Below are positions 10,946-23,099 of a stretch of 64,000 nucleotides of DNA, one piece after another. A program made the translations under genes and the position numbers. Source of the DNA: Viscum album (taxonomy: Eukaryota; Streptophyta; Magnoliopsida; Santalales; Viscaceae); NCBI GenBank assembly GCA_963277665.1, contig OY728122.1, positions 1,542,640,868 through 1,542,704,867 of the forward strand, read 5' to 3'. The first letter of the stretch is position 1. The number at the start of each line of letters is the position of its first letter. The notes beneath the pieces are model-generated. The model searched no databases and was not told the origin of the DNA. It saw nothing but the letters and a program-made list of their open reading frames with translations.

Positions 10946-11314
10946 GGCTTCGCCGGTTGTGACGGGGTTTGCCCCACGGCCTATGGCGTGGACTTTTTTT
11001 TTTGTATTATTATATTTTTTTTTCCTTAACCTATTGAATAATAAAAACAAAATAAACTGATGATACATTGTCTTCTTTTTAAATTTCTGGGTAAGGTATT
11101 ACTCAAGGATCACACCACGTGACACGGATGAATATGGTGCTCCTCTTTCGTACCCATCCATACTCATAATAGAAGAACAGGTCAAAAGTATATTTTGTTA
11201 TTTTTAAATATAAAAATGATTAAGTAATCTTATTTGAAAAATAAAGATGATTCAGAAAGATTAGAAACATAAAAACCACGGGTTGCCTCCCGTGCAGCGC
11301 TTTGTTTAACATCG

Positions 11315-12652
11315 TTAGCCCGACATAGATCCCAAATTTATCAATTTTTTTCCTGGTTCATAGATTGGATCAATTAACTCAACATCTATTTCCTGTTTAT
11401 TGAATGATTCAACGGATGTTTTTAACCTTTGACCATTGACCTTGAAAATGTGACCACTTGTGGGATCTTGAATCTCTACTGCCCCATGGGGGAATACATG
11501 ATGCACTATGAATGGTCCTGACCATCTAGACCTTAACTTTCCCGGATGTAAATGAAGTTTTGAACTATACAAGAGCACAAGTTTTCCCGATTCAAAATGT
11601 TTGACCTTGATATTCCTAGATTGGTAGGCTTGAACTCTAGCTTTATTGATCCTTGAATTTTCATAAGCCTCCATCCTTAGTTCCTCCAGTTCATTGAGAT
11701 CTAATTTCCTTTTTGTTCCGGCCAATGAGAGGTCATAATCCATTTTCTTAATTGCCCAAAAGGCCTTATGTTCAATCTCCACTGGCAAATGGCATGCTTT
11801 GCCATAAACCAACCTATATGGGGACATTCCTAAAATGGTTTTATATGCAGTTCTATAGGCCCAAAGAGCATCTAAGAGTTTCTCAGACCAATCTTTCCTA
11901 GAGGGGTTGACAGTTTTTTCAAGAATTTGCTTAATTTCACGATTGGCTAACTCAGCTTGACCATTGGTCTGTGGGTGGTAAGCAGTGGACAATTTGTGAG
12001 AAATTCCATATTTTTCCATGAGTGATGAGAATGGACGATTGCAAAAATGAGTTCCACGATCACTTATGATAGCCCTAGGAATTCCAAATCTAGAGAATAT
12101 GTTTTCTTTTAGGAATCTAATCACAGTTTGATGATCATTGGATTTTGTGGGAATGGCCTCAACCCATTTTGAGACATAATCAACAGCTAAGAGTATGTAG
12201 AGGTATCCCCGAGAGTTTGGGAAGGGACCCATGAAATCAATTCCCCAACAGTCAAAGATTTCAACCACTAAGATGGGAGTGAGTGGAATTTGATTCCTTT
12301 TTGTGATGGACCCTACTTGTTGACACCTAGGACAGCTTTGACAATATGTGTAGGAGTCCCTTGAAAGGGTGGGCCAGAAAAGACCACATTGAAGAATCTT
12401 AGCAGATGTTTTCTTAGAGGAAAAGTGACCTCCACATGCCTCACTGTGACAGAATTTAAGGATGGACTCTTGTTCAGATTCTGGAACACACCTCCTAATG
12501 ACTTGGTCAGGGTAGAACTTATAGAGGTAAGGATCATCAAACACATAGTGTCTAACATCAGAAAGAAATTTCCTTCGAGCTTGAGTCCCTAAGAATTTGG
12601 GAATGAATCCTGTCACTAATAAATTTGCTATCAGCATTCCAAGGGCAGTCAC
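11315..12652 (-). CDS. Element A integrase region (open frame)
   Basis: The minus-strand frame of 445 residues is open to a stop at 11315. It begins in the RNase H-integrase linker (VTGFIPKF, then [19 protein letters not shown]). The zinc-binding HHCC region follows ([10 protein letters not shown] with [11 protein letters not shown]). The catalytic core shows D in [10 protein letters not shown] in ISDRGTHF and E in [13 protein letters not shown], so all three acidic residues survive. The C-terminal part has the KAFWAIKKM and [11 protein letters not shown] motifs seen in Athila integrases. It would insert the cDNA into chromosomal DNA. It continues the polyprotein of 12653-17017 after a frameshift near 12630, so the ATG at 12652 is not a natural start. 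Confidence 0.88.
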   Translation of the reverse strand: MTALGMLIANLLVTGFIPKFLGTQARRKFLSDVRHYVFDDPYLYKFYPDQVIRRCVPESEQESILKFCHSEACGGHFSSKKTSAKILQCGLFWPTLSRDSYTYCQSCPRCQQVGSITKRNQIPLTPILVVEIFDCWGIDFMGPFPNSRGYLYILLAVDYVSKWVEAIPTKSNDHQTVIRFLKENIFSRFGIPRAIISDRGTHFCNRPFSSLMEKYGISHKLSTAYHPQTNGQAELANREIKQILEKTVNPSRKDWSEKLLDALWAYRTAYKTILGMSPYRLVYGKACHLPVEIEHKAFWAIKKMDYDLSLAGTKRKLDLNELEELRMEAYENSRINKARVQAYQSRNIKVKHFESGKLVLLYSSKLHLHPGKLRSRWSGPFIVHHVFPHGAVEIQDPTSGHIFKVNGQRLKTSVESFNKQEIDVELIDPIYEPGKKLINLGSMSG

Positions 12653-12878
12653 TCACAGAGTATAGGTGTTCATCAGGAAACGAATCAGACACAGAGAGGT
12701 GATTTGAGTTGTCTTTGAATTCCATCCTAGAGAGGTGATCAGCTACAACATTTTCAACTCCCTTTTTATCCTTGATTGTGAGGTCAAATTCTTGTAAGAG
12801 GAGGACCCACCTAATCAGTCTAGCCTTAGCATCTTGTTTTTGGAAGAGGTATTTTAGTGCAGAATGGTCAGTGAACAC
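12653..12878 (-). pseudogene. Element A RNase H, C-terminal segment
   Basis: The segment reads [24 protein letters not shown], then the RNase H end motif VADHLSRM, all expected after the RT. The frame runs on to 12558 out of register, so the true join to integrase needs a shift near 12630. A TAA at 12897-12899 separates it from the preceding segment where family members have Tyr (FRSYLLG). Confidence 0.85.
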
Positions 12879-12899
12879 AGTGATGGGTGATCCTAAGAG

Positions 12900-13460
12900 T
12901 TAGGACCTAAAATTCTCTAAGGAAAACACAATAGCAAGTAACTCCTTTTCAGTGGTGGTGTAGTTGATTTGGGCATCATTTAAGGATTTTCTTGCATAAG
13001 CAATGACATAAGCAGTTTTATCAAAACGTTGTCCTAACACAGCTCCAACAGCAAAGTCACTGGCATCACACATAAGTTCAAAAGGAAGGTTCCAATTTAG
13101 AGATTTCATAATGGGAGGAGAGGTGAGAGAGGATTTGAGGTTTGAGAATGAACCCTCACAGCTTTCTGTCCAAACAAATGGAGCATCCTTTACTAAGAGA
13201 TAACAAAGGGGACGGGATATTGAACTAAAGTCCTTGATGAATCTTCTATAGAAACCAGCATGTCCTAAGAAAGACCTCACTTCCTTGACAGTTTTGGGTG
13301 ATGGAAGGTGACGAATGATGTCAACCTTTGCTTTATCAACTTCAATCCCCCTACTCGAGACCAGATGGCCTAGAACAAGTCCCTCTTTAACCATGAAATG
13401 GCATTTTTCCCAGTTTAGGACCAGATTTTTTTCTTCACATCTTGACAAGACTCTCTCCAC
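12900..13460 (-). pseudogene. Element A RT thumb and RNase H, N-terminal segment
   Basis: It contains EKCHFMVKEGLVLGHLVS, the RT connection, then VRSFLGHAGFYRRFIKDFS and the RNase H start MCDASDFAVGAVLGQR (first catalytic Asp), followed by YARKSLNDAQINY and TEKELLAIVF (catalytic Glu). It is in frame with the preceding ORF across a single TAG near 13461 and with the next segment across a TAA near 12898. These are point stops rather than rearrangements. Confidence 0.88.
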
Positions 13461-13463
13461 ATT

Positions 13464-16400
13464 CTACAGACATCCCTCAAAAGTATCCCCAAACACAGAG
13501 AAGTCATCCATGAAGACCTCAAGAAAATCCCCTACCATGTCTGAGAAGATTCCCATCATGCACCGCTGGAAGGTTCCAGGGGCATTGCATAACCCGAAGG
13601 GCATGCGTTTGAAGGCAAAGGTACCGAAAGGACATGTGAATGTAGTCTTCCCTTGATCCTCTAGGGAGACCTCAATTTGATTGTACCCCGAGTACCCATC
13701 TAAGAAACAGTAGAAGGCATGACCTGCCACTCTCTCAAGGACTTGGTCAATTAATGGTAAGGGGAAATGGTCCTTCTTGGTGAATGAGTTTAGTTTCCTA
13801 TAGTCAATGCAGACCCTCCATCCACTACTCACCCTTGTTAGAAAAATCTCTCCATCCTCATTGGTTATCACTGTGATTCCAGCCTTTTTTGGAACCACTT
13901 GGATTGGGCTCACCCATTCACTCTCAGCTATGGGATATATGATGCCAGCTTTCAACAATTTCAGAAGTTCCTTCCTTACTACCTCCATGAGATTAGGATT
14001 GAGTCGCCGTTGAGGTTGACGACATGGCTTTGAATCAGATTCCAGAACAATCCTATGAGTCCCGATAAGTGGTCTAATCCCAGGAATATCAGAAAGGGTC
14101 CAACCAATGGCTTTCTTATGCTTCCTAAGGACATCTAGAAGCATCCTCTCATGATTGGATTCAAGAGAAGAAGAAATGACAATAGGATGTGTTTGATTTT
14201 CCCCTAGGAAGGCATACTTTAGTGCAGCAGGAAGTTCCTTCAATTCAAGATCAGGTTGGTTCAAAATTTCAGCAGAAGATTGGGACATTGGATCAAGATC
14301 AATTTCTTTTTTTAGAGGTTCAGATAGGATTGATTCCTCACATGTAGAGGTTTCAGCTACTAGATTGGATTGATCAGATTTAGGGAAGGAATTTAGAGGG
14401 GTCTCTATGAAATTGGTTTCTTGAAAGGTTTCACTGATTGTTGGACCTAAGACTTCATCATAAGAGCAATTTGAAAATGATTCAAGCCAAGGAGATAAAC
14501 TTCCTTCATATGAACAAAGGAAATCAATCTCATTCTGACTTAAACATTCATCAAATATTCTTTGATGTTCCATGGATTCATTATCAATGCTTCCTATCAT
14601 GTTTACTTCATGAATATCCTCGTCATCCCCTATTTGTGAGCTTGCATTATAGATGTTCAGGTCTAGACTCATGTTCCCAAAGGTGATGGTCATGTTCCCA
14701 TTTCTGACTCGAATAACAGAGTTGATTGTTGCAAGGAAAGGACGACCAAGGATGATTGGGGTTTGTTCCTTATTTCCTAAGTTTGGATGGTTGTCAAGGA
14801 CAATGAAATCAGCAGGGTAGATGAAGTTTTCAACCTTTACCAGAACATCCTTTAAAATCCCCTTTGGAACCCTAATGCTATGATCAGCAAGTTGAAGTGT
14901 GACAGATGTGGGTTGGAGTTCTTCTAGGCCTAACTGGCAGTACACAGCATATGGGATGAGATTGACACTAGCACCTAGGTCACATAAGGCTTTGACAACT
15001 TTGCTTTCTCCTAGTTCAACATTGATGTAAGGGCAACCTGGGTCTTTCAACTTAGGAGGAATTGTACCTTGAATGGTGGTACTCACATTAGCAGCCAAAA
15101 GGACTTGGTTTTTATGTGAAAATTTTCTTTTAAAAGTGCACAAGTCCTTAAGGTACTTTGAGTAGGCAGGTATGGTTTGGATTGCATCGAGAAGGGGTAT
15201 GTTCAACTTGACTTGTGAAAATATTTCCCTCAACGTTTCACTCAATTCAAGTTTGGTTTTCCCCCTCATGCGTTGAGGAAATGGTGCAGGTTGTGGGGTT
15301 GTTTTTTGAAGAGTTGTTTCTTTCACATTGTTATCAGTTTCTTCAGTTTGATCTTGTGGTTCATTTAAATTTTCATCCAAGTTTGAATCTTCAGGTGGGT
15401 TCTGAATTAGTTGTTCAGGTTTCTCAATTGATTTCCCACTTCTTAAAACAGTCACAACCTTTAGTTGTTCATGAGTTGTTTGAGCACAACTTGACTCTCC
15501 CCTTGAAGTTGAGCACGGCACCGCCTGAGTAGGCATGGGTGCCTTTCCTGTTTTGATGGTTTTAAGTTCTTTTTTTAGGGAAGAGACTTCTGAGTTCATC
15601 CTCTCCATTTGTTTGCACAATTGTTCTAGTAGGCTTTGTGGAACAGTTTGGGTTGGTGCTTGAGTAGGTTGGTTTATCCCAGGGGGATATTTTGGAGGTG
15701 GGATGGTTTGTTGAAAATGGACCGGTGGTTGTTGGTATTGGATAGGTTGGGTTTGGAACTGGTTATGGTTTTGGTAGTTTTGATGGGGGTAAGGATTCTG
15801 TCCCTGTGGTTGGCTAGGTTGTTGGTTATCTTTCCAGCGGAAGCCTGGGTGGTCATTGTACCTTGGATTGAAGGTGTTTTGGTATTGGGGATTTTGAAAG
15901 TTTAGGGCATTGACTTCCGCTGGGGGTCCTCCTAGAAGAAAATCCTTGATGGATGGAATGGTTGGGCAGTTGTCTGTTTTATGGTCATGTTTGTCACAAA
16001 TTGTGCAAACAAGGTCTACATTTTGGATTTCATGGACTTTCCTAAGGTCTATCTCTTCAACCTTCCTATAGAGTGCTGCGAGTTTAGCCCTAAGGCTTTC
16101 CTCTTCTCTAAGTGTATGCATTCCAGTGGTTCTTTGTGGCTTTTCAGAATAAGGTGAAGTTCCCCAAGTTTGGTTTTGTTCAGCCAGACTTTCGAGATAC
16201 TCATAAGCATCATTTGGGGCCTTGTTTTTAAAGGTTCCATTACACATCATGTCAATGAATTGTTTATTACCCGGACCCAACCCTTCATAGAAAATTCTCA
16301 CTTGTTCAGGTATGGAAAACCCATGGTGTGGAACCATGTTTAGGGTGTCTTTGAACCTCTCCCATGTTTCATAGAATGACTCTCCCTCTTTTTCAAAAAA

Positions 16401-16649
16401 GTTTTGGATGCTCTTTTTAAGTGCAATTGTTTTGTGATGAGGGAAGTATTTTTTGTAGAATTCTCTTTGCAGTTGGTCCCAAGAGTGGATTGATGCAGGT
16501 CTCAAGTTGTTTAGCCAATTTTTAGCTCGATCCTTTAATGAAAAAGGAAATAGCCTCATCTTAGCGAATTCTAGTTGATGTGGGGGACACATGGTTTCAA
16601 CAATGTCGTTGAACTCTTTGACATGAAGGTATGGCATTTCTGACTCCAT
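13464..16649 (-). pseudogene. Element A gag-protease-RT polyprotein (main open frame)
   Basis: This 1061-residue open frame covers most of gag, the protease and the RT palm. Residues ~1-170 are Athila Gag: PYLHVKEFND, KYFPHHKT, FYETWERFKD, HHGF, FYEGLGP. A CCHC-like knuckle follows near residue 215 (CTICDKHDHKTDNC), then a Gln/Pro-rich linker. The protease signature ALCDLGASVNLIPY (normally DTGA/DLGA) is near residue 560 with the ILGRPFLAT flap partner near 640. RT begins near residue 850 with WVSPIQVVPKK, CIDYRKLN, the DGYSGYNQI palm Asp and FMDDFSVFG (YxDD variant). It ends at a TAG within RT. The true gag start lies upstream (17017). Confidence 0.92.
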
Positions 16650-17017
16650 CCCATGAAAGGTTGGAAGGTGGTTTAGGACATGGGGTTTGAATATTTAGTT
16701 GGTGTCTCCTATGGAATTGTGTCTAATGCATGAGGGGGCATTGGTCCAAGCTGGAGTGAGGTAGTCATTCATGGTTTGATCAACTACATTCCCTAAGTTT
16801 GGAGCTTCTTGGTTTTGGATTCCCATTTGATTCCCCCAGGGTTTACAATTTGATTTTGTGGATGACCCTCCATTGGACTTGTTTCAAGTTCTGACTTTGG
16901 GGTTTCAAGAATATTTGAATCTGATTTAAACAATCCCTTAGGTGCACTTGACTCCCCTATCCTAGGACTTTCCACCCTAACTAGTCTGTTTGAGAAATCG
17001 CGGGTGTAGGCGGACAT
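16650..17017 (-). pseudogene. Element A gag N-terminus, frameshifted
   Basis: The ATG at 17017 opens a 74-residue frame, followed in another frame by NQEAPNLGN, NDYLTPAWTNAPSCI and HNSIGDTN. That is the conserved start of Athila Gag, which then joins the main frame at LNHLPTFHGMESE. A TAA near 16697 and one frameshift near 16790 separate it from the main frame, so the ATG at 16649 is internal to the ancestral gene. Confidence 0.75.
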
Positions 17018-17123
17018 GCGCCAAAAAAAAAGCGAGAAAGGGACAAGATAAGAGATCTTGGGTGAGAGTAGAAGAATGGAGGTGAGGAAAGAAGGTTTTT
17101 TTTGGATCTAAGGTACTTACTTG

Positions 17124-17147
17124 GTCCCCGGCAATGACGCCAAAATT
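17124..17147 (-). other. Element A primer-binding site, tRNA-Asp type
   Basis: The minus strand next to the 5' LTR reads TTTGGCGTCATTGCCGGGGA, close to TGGCGCCGTTGCCGGGGA, the tRNA-Asp complement used by Athila-type elements. Confidence 0.8.
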
Positions 17148-18902
17148 TGGTTCACGCCCAAATTTACCCAAGAGAAGAAGGGTAGAACGGTCCTTGTAGT
17201 GTATCTTGGGTTGTCGATTCCACAGAGACCTAAGAAGATACCTAAGATACACAACCTAAGGGATGGATTTTTGGATATGAAGTGGCCAACTTGGATTGAT
17301 TTTGGATGGGTTTTAAAGATATCTAAAATATTTAATTGGATTCAATTTAAAAGAATGAGTTGATCCTAGGTTATCACTCGGGGTGGATTGGATGTATTTT
17401 CTTTTTAATGATTTCAATTTCTTAAATTTGAGATGGGTTCATTTAAGGAGATAAAACAACATCATCACTTACTGGTTTAATTCCTACACCCTCTAATACT
17501 AATCACCTATACACTTGAAGGATCAAAGTTGTGAACACTTCAAGGTAAAGGATCGTATTAGTACTTGAAGTGTGTGGCCTTAAATTCAACAAGGACGATG
17601 GAGTTTAAAAATCATCAAATAAAAATCCCAATTAAAGAAGTGATTATACATTAATTAGGTGATAAATAACATCCAATCCAGCCCCTTGATACTCCCTTGG
17701 ATCAACCCATAAGTGGGTTATCCCTCCATTGATCTCATGGGTTCAATGGAAGCGGAAAGTAGACTCATAAGGGAGGAATGGAGAAGTAAAGAAAACAACA
17801 AAAATAAAATGATCACTCCACCGTTGTGTGAATAATTTCACAAGGGTTGGTGTGAATAAATTCACACCTTGATCCAACGGTATCAAAGTGATATTAAGAA
17901 CAACAGAATAAGAGTAGAAGAAGAACTTTTATTAAGAAACTAAAGTGAATTGAACAACTTACATGTGAAAGACAAAATTGAGGCAACAAAAATGCATCAT
18001 AACATTACAATTAAACAAAGCATCCAAGATCCTCAACTCCTTCACCACCACTGCCTTAAATAGGAATTTTGGGAGCCTTGGGTCGAACCAACAACAGTAC
18101 AAAGCATCTTAATTAATTTTGCTAGGCTATAGGTGGTGGAAAGCATGTGGAATTTGGACTTTTCCACGTTTGACCCGAGGTGGCAGCCAGCTTTACTTCA
18201 CCGAACAGACGCGTCTGGAAGACCTTCTCGACGGCCGAATCAGGGTGGGCCATAGAAGAAGAAAATGGAGCTCCGGATGTCTTCTAACCGCCTGTAAAAT
18301 TTGGGCCCATTTGGAGTTGTGGATTCCGAGATATGATCAAAGTAGTGGACTGTTTTTCTGGGCCGCAGAATCTGGCCCAGAATTTTATCTCTAACTTAGG
18401 CCGACTAAATGACCAACATGGAGGCCGAATTAGCATTAACTACTGAAGAGTGATTTGTTCCTATACATATCTTCTAGAATCTCATGAAAGTTTGGATTAA
18501 TTGGGCCTGTATGTTGGGCCCCACAGTCTCATTAGTGGGAAGGTGTCCAATCTGTCTTCTCCAGAATTGCTTCCTTTCATTGCCAAATATCTCCATCATC
18601 CTCCATGAATTCTCCACTGATCCCTGAATCAAACATGTTCATATTTAAGTGTAGATAAATTTCCAAAAATATCAAATTAAAATATGTAAAATTCAATTCC
18701 TTACAATCAGATGAATCATTGGTTACTTTAAATGATGTTCAAAAATGTACCACATAATAGTGCATTTTAAGAAGGTATTACAAACATAATGTGAAATGAT
18801 GTTCAAAGTGTAAAATGCACTAAAATGGTGTTTATGAATAAAAAAGAACATGAAAATTATATATATTAACAATGAATATTAGCCTCATTTAGTGGCTAAT
18901 CA
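17148..18902 (-). repeat. Element A 5' LTR (1755 bp)
   Basis: It is the same length and ends (TGGTTCACGCCC .. GGCTAATCA) as the 3' LTR at 7760-9514, followed by the TSD GGTGT at 18903-18907. A minus-strand TATTTAAG box is at 18055-18064. Confidence 0.95.
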
Positions 18903-20242
18903 GGTGTTTCCCTTGTTTTTGCTATTTATCATCGTTTGGCTTAGGTTTCCTGTGAGGCAGGCATTGTTGCAATGTTTTTCTACCTTGATATAATTGATTT
19001 AATTTTTTTCCTACTGTTTATATGATTTTGATTCTTTGTAGCTATTAGCCAAGTAGTTGTTGAACTTACTTAGGGCTACTGACAGTCAATTATGCATGAC
19101 TGGACTGCTCAGGGTTGTGTGAACCTGGTGCAGTAGACTAAAGAGGGAATTGACGATTAAGGGATTACCTAGAGAGTCAGTTATAAATTAGTATCGTTCG
19201 CAGGACCTATGGGAATTTAACTTTGTGCTTCCTCAGAGTGTCCTTAGTTACGTATCGAGACTATAGGGGGAATTAGATGTAAGTGCTTCCTCAAATAGTC
19301 TATAACTATCATTACAAGACCGTAGGGGAATCGATGGTGAGAACTTCCCAGAGTGTATGTTCCTTTGTATGATTAATTTACTAGAGGGGTCTGTCAGTGT
19401 GATCCACCCAGAGAGTCAGTGAGAATATTGTTTGGTTGGTTGTGATGAGTCCACCAATCCAAAGAACAAGCTTGGGTTTTGTACTGCTTGTGTTTAGGTA
19501 GTCTGCTGAGATACCTGTTGTGTTACTTGCTTTGCCTTGAGAATATAGAGTTGTTTGCTAGATTCCTTGGTTGATAATTAAATGATTGAATTAAATTAAT
19601 AAATAAATGTGAATGGATATTGGTACTATTTTTTACTTTAGTGTGCTCTTGTTTCTCGATTGCATTTAATTCCTTTACTTTTGCTATATTGTTCACTGAC
19701 AGTAGGGCACAGATCTTGTGGTGGTTTCCTACTAGGATTAGTCTCATGCCCTGTTTGGTTCCTACTTTTCGGTCCAAACAGGTTATATGGTTGCAGGTGT
19801 GGATAGGGATTGTGGCCCTTCTACTTCAAGTACATGATTGCTGGTTGGAGCTGGAGAGCATATGACCGAGCTTAGGCTAGCGATGTTGCTAGAGTTGATG
19901 TTTACTTTTAGTACTTTGATTCTCAGTTTTATTTCAGTATGTTGTTGTGTTTGTTTCTTTCCTTATATACTAGTACTTGTTGCACCATTATCATCATTAC
20001 TATATATTCATTACTTCCGCTATTTAGTTTTAGTTGTTGTATGTTGTTTATTTCTTCCGCTATTGAATATTATTTCCTTTCCCTTGTATACCTTACCAAA
20101 TGAGGGCATAGTTTCCCCAATGACTCACCAAGGCCCTCACTGCTAGTCGACAGCCTCTGCCGTTTGGGGAAATGTGCCTGAGGTCATGTGGCGAACCGGG
20201 TACGGGGCACCAGTTGAGTGGATCCAGATTCAGGTCATTACA
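18903..20242 (+). repeat. Element B 5' LTR, second part
   Basis: It resumes after element A with GGTGTTTCCCTTG and aligns with 31397-32733 of the 3' LTR, ending GGTCATTACA. It includes the hairpin block TTTCCCCAA (20112-20120) .. TTGGGGAAA (20164-20172). Confidence 0.9.
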
Positions 20243-20245
20243 AAA

Positions 20246-20256
20246 TGGTATCAGAG
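20246..20256 (+). other. Element B primer-binding site (initiator-Met)
   Basis: TGGTATCAGAG lies three bases after the LTR end, an exact match to the complement of the initiator Met tRNA 3' end. Confidence 0.9.
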
Positions 20257-20961
20257 AGGGTTCTTTTCCTTTCTTTTCTATTGACTTACTGTTTAGTGAC
20301 ATTAGACAGGGATATTACAAAATAGGTAAATGTTAAATAGTTGTGCCCAGTAGTTCTAGAACCCGTGTACAGGGAAAAAGCCAAGTTACCTCGAATATTG
20401 CAATTTTTGAGTTTTTCAAATGTTACAGTTTAGTTGACTTTACCATTGGGTGGTGCACCTGTTTTGTGTTGTTACTGTTTATATGATTGTGGTTCTATTT
20501 TTTTGCAACCCGATGAGATGAGGGTATGCCATCTCATGCATCATATAGGCACTTGTTAGAAAATCACATGACATGCATTTTTTCCATGCCATCTAAATTG
20601 CATCAGAATTTTCATGCTGCTATGATAGAATTGGTGATAGACTATGCATGCCATTGTGATAGCTGTTGTGATAGAATACCTGCTATGTTGATAGGGTATC
20701 TTTTGTTCAGAGCATTTTTATCATGGATGCAAAACTTTGGTCTTAGAGGTGTTATGTGCCCTTATTGATCGGAATTTGGTGGATCATTGACTTTTTTACT
20801 TGTTATATGTATTTTTATGATGCCAAGCATTGATTTGTGGGGAGTATGGGCCCTCATGGATCATAATTTGGCACCTTAACACTGGTTTTCAGTGTTTTCT
20901 AGGGCCCAGAGCAATTTCTGGGTCTACTGTCCGGAAAAACCCAGAATACACGGCATGTACT
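20257..20961 (+). other. Element B untranslated leader, part 1
   Basis: No coding signal was found. The stretch is interrupted at its right end by solo LTR C at the target site TTATG (20962-20966). A TACACGGCATGTA-like palindrome is near 20947. Confidence 0.6.
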
Positions 20962-22794
20962 TTATGTGTAACAACCCGAGATTTTATAAGAATTATTCCT
21001 TTTAATTTCATTGATGTCTTTTTTTGTACGCTACACCAAAATTAGCTTGCACTATACGTAACACCGTATTAGCTTGCATTATACGCAACATTATTCTTGG
21101 CTCTTGTTACACACAATTTCAAGTTCGTTTTGTGGAAATTATTTTACACAACATTAAGTATAGATTTTGTTTAATTTATAAATGAAATATGTTTTGATTA
21201 TGTTATACACAACACCAAATGGAGCTTTCACTACACACATCCCTGACTTGTCTTGCATTACATGCAATCAAGACCTTCCTCGATAGCGTGTGTAGTACGC
21301 AATACCGAGTTTCACTAAACGATATATTATTATAATATTATTATGAACTAGATGTTATGAATAAGTAATACCCACTTTTTAAAATTTTATAAATTTTATT
21401 TTTCAAAATGGACTTCATTTTAGGATTCAGAATATTGAAATTAGCCTAGGGTGAATTTTTGGTACTTTTCTGAAAACTTTCAATTTTTGATGAATAGTGA
21501 AAACACTTAGTTACTATTTATAAACCAACATTTTATTTAAATAATTATTTATTTTATTTAAATTTATTTTAGGTCAAATTGATACATAATACCTATATAA
21601 GTTCAATTTAATTCATTGGAGTCATTTTATAATAATTTTAGACATATAAATATTTTATTGAACTTTTCACCGTCTTTTACCCACCTCCTAAGAGAGTTTG
21701 AAAATTTACATAAAACTTAATTTTACCGCTTCTATGAGTGGAATTTTGAAGATCTGATAGACACGGTTAATATCAAGGAGTAAAATTTGGTTCAATAAGA
21801 TAAAAATAATTTTTGGTGAATAGTAACTTTTTACTTTTATTTACCACGGTTAAAAGTAAATAGGGTAATTAAGGGTAAAAATGATATTATTATTACCCTA
21901 ACACATGTCCTAATTCCATTGGATAAATATAATTCTACCAAAAACAACCTTAGGAATAAAATATTACCCTTTAGGTCCACTTGGATTAGATTAGAACATT
22001 TATAATTATTTTATTTAAAGAATAATTAAAATAGTGAAAATAAAAGTTTAATAACTAAAACATTTTTAATATAGGGTCATATATAATATAAATTCGAAAA
22101 TAAATATTCATTATAAATATAAAAATATTTCCTACATAATGATATTTTATTTATAATTTTTAGACATTAAATAATTTAATTTATTTATGACACAATGATG
22201 GTGCAGTAATTACCTTATTAATGAAATATTAACATAATTGATGTTATAAATACCTAAAAAAATATAATTTTAGACTTTTTATGAATTACATTAATTTTAT
22301 AGGTTAATATGACACGTTATTATTGATTTAATTAACTTTTTTCGAAATAATAATGTTTTTATAATTTTCACAAAAATCAAGTACCAAATAGTGTCAAAAT
22401 TGACATAAAATAGTTTTTAAAACAAATAATATATTATTAATTGTTATTTTATTTTTAAAAATCTAAGGTTCGGCCAAATGACATAGATAAGGATATATAT
22501 ATATTAATAATTAACCACTTGGGGTTCGTTTGGCTTGTTATAGTAAGTTTATTAACCATATAGTGTAAGAAAACAAAAAGACACGGTAAAAGTTAAATTA
22601 TTTAACATAGAGTTAAATATAAATGATAAGGATAAAATAGTAACCTGAACTTTTATAAAACCTATTGGTTGAGATTATTTAGAACCATACCCACCTTATA
22701 TTCGAAATAAATCAATTTGGAGCTATAAAAAACCGAATATGACTTTATTATAAAATAATATTTTAAGTTTTCTTAAGGTGCCCCTCTCCTCCCT

Positions 22795-22811
22795 TATAAA
22801 AAGGGCACCCC
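22795..22811 (+). promoter_or_regulatory. LTR promoter TATA box in element C
   Basis: TATAAAAAGGGCACCCC is followed by a pyrimidine patch (CCCTCTTCTCTTCAC), the usual plant core-promoter arrangement. Transcription would start near 22825-22835 on the plus strand. Confidence 0.65.
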
Positions 22812-23099
22812 TTCCCTCTTCTCTTCACACCCTTTTGAGCCTTGAAGCTCGGCCAAACCCTGCCAATTCCTCTTCCAAACCTCTCTAGTTATATCATAGA
22901 GGTTCTGGTCTTCTCAAAAGACCAACTCTAGTGCCCTAATAAGAAGTTTAAAGGAGGTGCATCGAGGAAGAGGTAATCTCTTCTACTGATTCTTTCAAGT
23001 TTTCTTTCTTCTTAAACTTATTATTATTTAGTTGTTTCATTATAAAGTAATAACATAAGTATAACTAATATACTGATATGTTATTATAAATATGAAACA

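Larger units (their letters stand above)
9528..11314 (-). other. Element A 3' non-coding region
   Basis: This 1.8-kb stretch between integrase and the 3' LTR is typical of Athila-type elements. It is A/T-rich with homopolymer runs (10160-10215) and holds no credible ORF. Near 10570-10605 the minus strand has CTGGGGACAATGTTG followed by a TTAAGTTGGGGGAG string, a second polypurine-tract-like signal. A tRNA-like module sits at 10875-10945. Nothing resembling an envelope gene was found. Confidence 0.6.
7760..18902 (-). mobile_element. Element A: Athila-type Ty3/gypsy retrotransposon, nearly complete
   Basis: A runs on the minus strand from 18902 to 7760 with TG..CA ends and the 5-bp TSD GGTGT (7755-7759 and 18903-18907) inside the 5' LTR of B. 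Both LTRs are exactly 1755 bp (7760-9514 and 17148-18902) and differ only at scattered single bases. A tRNA-Asp-like primer site, gag with the Athila PHHK..HHGF pattern, aspartic protease, RT, RNase H, integrase and polypurine tracts are present in order. The coding region (17017 down to 11315) has a few stops and frameshifts, so it is probably inactive now. It is the youngest large element in the window by LTR similarity. Confidence 0.93.

Noticed and set aside
10675..10977. 100-residue minus-strand frame
   Set aside because: It is the antisense reading through the tRNA-like module and low-complexity AT tracts; no family match.
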